NCBI GenBank assembly: GCA_013002925.1
Contig: JABDLQ010000444.1
Coordinates: 1 to 6,226 of the forward strand
Source: Gammaproteobacteria bacterium
GTDB lineage: Bacteria; Pseudomonadota; Gammaproteobacteria; Steroidobacterales; SZUA-146
Length of the DNA stretch: 6,226 nucleotides
Reading direction: 5' to 3'
Shown here: positions 4,974-6,226 of the stretch, in pieces
How positions within the stretch are numbered: the stretch's first letter is position 1
How the letters are laid out: each line of letters begins with the position of its first letter
Notes under the pieces: generated by a model
Told to the model about the DNA's origin: nothing
Database searches by the model: none
What the model saw: the letters and a program-made list of their open reading frames with translations, nothing else
Program-made: the position numbers and the translations under genes

Positions 4974-6226
4974 TTAGAAATTTCCTTCTACATCGAGCCT
5001 CAGATGCCGGCCCGCCGCGTCGATACCGGAACCGTGATAACGATAACTTCGGTCAAATACGTTGTTCATTCGCGCTGAAACCCGCCATTGGCTCCCCGGG
5101 TTGTAGCTCCACAACAGGTTCAGGACTCCCCATCCGGGCGTCCCGGCGGGGTTGATCCGTGGGTCCCGGATATCCCTGGCACACAATCGATTCTGCTGAT
5201 CGGCAAATGTCCACTGGGCCCCGGCACGCCAATCACTGCGCTCATAGTGCCAGCCAAATCGTCCGTTCAAAGGCGGTACCCGATCCGCGGGCTCGGTGCC
5301 CTGATTCGCAATGCTCGTTTCGCCGTGTGTGTAGTTCATCGTCATATCGAATAGGTGCCGTTCACCCATTTGCCATTTTCCGGACAACTCAACTCCTTGC
5401 AAAGACAGCGAGCTGGCGTTTCGACTCTGCACGATATCGCGACCACCGGGGTCGACCATACCCGTAAACACCGAAACGATTTTGTCCTGATAGTCGCTGC
5501 CCCAGATAACCGCTTCCACTGTGCCGCGCGAGTGCGTAATCCTGAGACCCAGATCACCCGTGATCACCGCTTCCGGGCCAAGATCCGGATTGGCAATGTT
5601 GAAACGGTTTCCTGGACGCGCTCCGAGCGTTCCGAGGTCAAAAATATTTGGCGCCCGGAAGCCGCGCGCAAGATTTGCCACCAGATCAGTGGTGTCACTT
5701 AACGCATAGAGAATTCCGGCACTACCCGAAAGATCCAGGTTGGAAATCTGCGCCGCCGCACTGGATGCAGTCATCGCCAGATCCACCCGGGCGTGACTCA
5801 GACGCAGTCCCACATCCAGCAGCAAATTCCTGCTGATGCCGATGCGATCATGTACATACGCATCAACATTGGTCAGCGTGGACCCGTCCGGAAAGCGCGC
5901 TCTCACCACGCTACTGTTGCCGGTAGCCAGGTCCGTTTCAATTCTTGAGCTGGACACTTCGTCATGATAAATATCGATGCCATAGGTCAGCGCATGGCTA
6001 TCGGATTCGATGGCTGAGCCCTGTACCGTCAAGCCCAGCAAGTCGCTGCGGTTAGCCTCGTTTCTTACGGCCATGCTTCCGAAATCCTGAGTCCGTCTAC
6101 CATCGCGCATCTGCTGCCAGCCAAGGTGAATCTCCAGAGCGTCCAGCCAGCGACCATACCCTGCCGACTTATGGCTGCCATGAACAAACAAGCGCGAATT
6201 GGGCATAAACAAGAACTGTTGGGATG
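4974..6226 (-). CDS. TonB-dependent outer-membrane receptor, C-terminal beta-barrel part (5' partial)
   Basis: The frame is open from the right edge to the TAA at 4974-4976. About 416 residues are visible, and the start, signal peptide, TonB box and plug lie outside the window. A TTG at 6210-6212 could be mistaken for a start, but the frame continues upstream in barrel-like sequence. The following numbering takes the TTG codon as residue 1. Family signatures are LARGFRAPNIFDLGTLGARP (181-200) followed by NRFNIANPDLGPE (202-214), the extracellular-loop style ARDIRDPRINPAGTPGW (345-361), and the final strand NNVFDRSYRYHGSGIDAAGR (383-402). The protein ends in a C-terminal Phe as outer-membrane barrels do. 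Alternating aromatic/polar strands run throughout. Such receptors import siderophores, heme, vitamin B12, metals or sugars using TonB energy; the substrate cannot be told from this part. Family-typical total length is 650-800 residues, so roughly half is missing. Confidence 0.93.
   Translation of the reverse strand, partial: SQQFLFMPNSRLFVHGSHKSAGYGRWLDALEIHLGWQQMRDGRRTQDFGSMAVRNEANRSDLLGLTVQGSAIESDSHALTYGIDIYHDEVSSSRIETDLATGNSSVVRARFPDGSTLTNVDAYVHDRIGISRNLLLDVGLRLSHARVDLAMTASSAAAQISNLDLSGSAGILYALSDTTDLVANLARGFRAPNIFDLGTLGARPGNRFNIANPDLGPEAVITGDLGLRITHSRGTVEAVIWGSDYQDKIVSVFTGMVDPGGRDIVQSRNASSLSLQGVELSGKWQMGERHLFDMTMNYTHGETSIANQGTEPADRVPPLNGRFGWHYERSDWRAGAQWTFADQQNRLCARDIRDPRINPAGTPGWGVLNLLWSYNPGSQWRVSARMNNVFDRSYRYHGSGIDAAGRHLRLDVEGNF

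Overview
The window looks like chromosomal DNA of an environmental gammaproteobacterium. This is an inference, based on moderate GC, a TonB-dependent receptor, a secreted multidomain protein with Ca-binding C-terminal repeats, a GlyGly-CTERM-like sorting tail and a REP-like hairpin. No species can be assigned from the sequence alone. There are four protein genes, two of them cut by the window edges. No RNA genes, insertion sequences or CRISPR arrays were seen.

Left edge (1-423, + strand): the 3' end of a gene made of five near-identical 48-bp repeats. Each repeat encodes the 16-residue unit GKCGEGKCGGDKAEAE, so ten EGKCG motifs are visible. EGKCG is the hallmark of HvfA-type RiPP metallophore precursors, whose cysteines are converted by an HvfB/HvfC-type MNIO enzyme into copper-binding oxazolone/thioamide groups. 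This copy ends in a Ser-rich, Gly-Gly, short hydrophobic, Arg-rich tail that resembles a GlyGly-CTERM (rhombosortase) sorting signal. A strong intrinsic terminator follows immediately, so any maturation genes must be upstream or elsewhere. This is the most interesting part of the window.

424-1706: a 241-bp spacer carries a recognisable -10 box and a Shine-Dalgarno site. It is followed by a 177-residue exported protein of unknown function (665-1198, +). A 456-bp non-coding stretch (1199-1654) then holds a REP-like hairpin, and a GC-rich terminator (1655-1682) separates this gene from the next, convergent one.

1707-4727 (- strand): a 1006-residue secreted protein. In order it has a signal peptide, an unclassified N-terminal region, a six-Asp-box (BNR/sialidase-like) beta-propeller, an Ig-like domain, a fibronectin-III-like domain, a proprotein-convertase P-domain and Ca-binding thrombospondin-3/dockerin-like repeats. 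No catalytic site was recognised.

4728-6226: an AT-rich promoter region is followed, on the - strand, by the C-terminal part of a TonB-dependent outer-membrane receptor that runs off the right edge. Each gene seems to have its own expression signals, so this looks like a set of independent cell-envelope and exported-protein genes, not one operon. A functional link between the metallophore, the orphan exported protein and the receptor (metal handling at the envelope) is possible but speculative.
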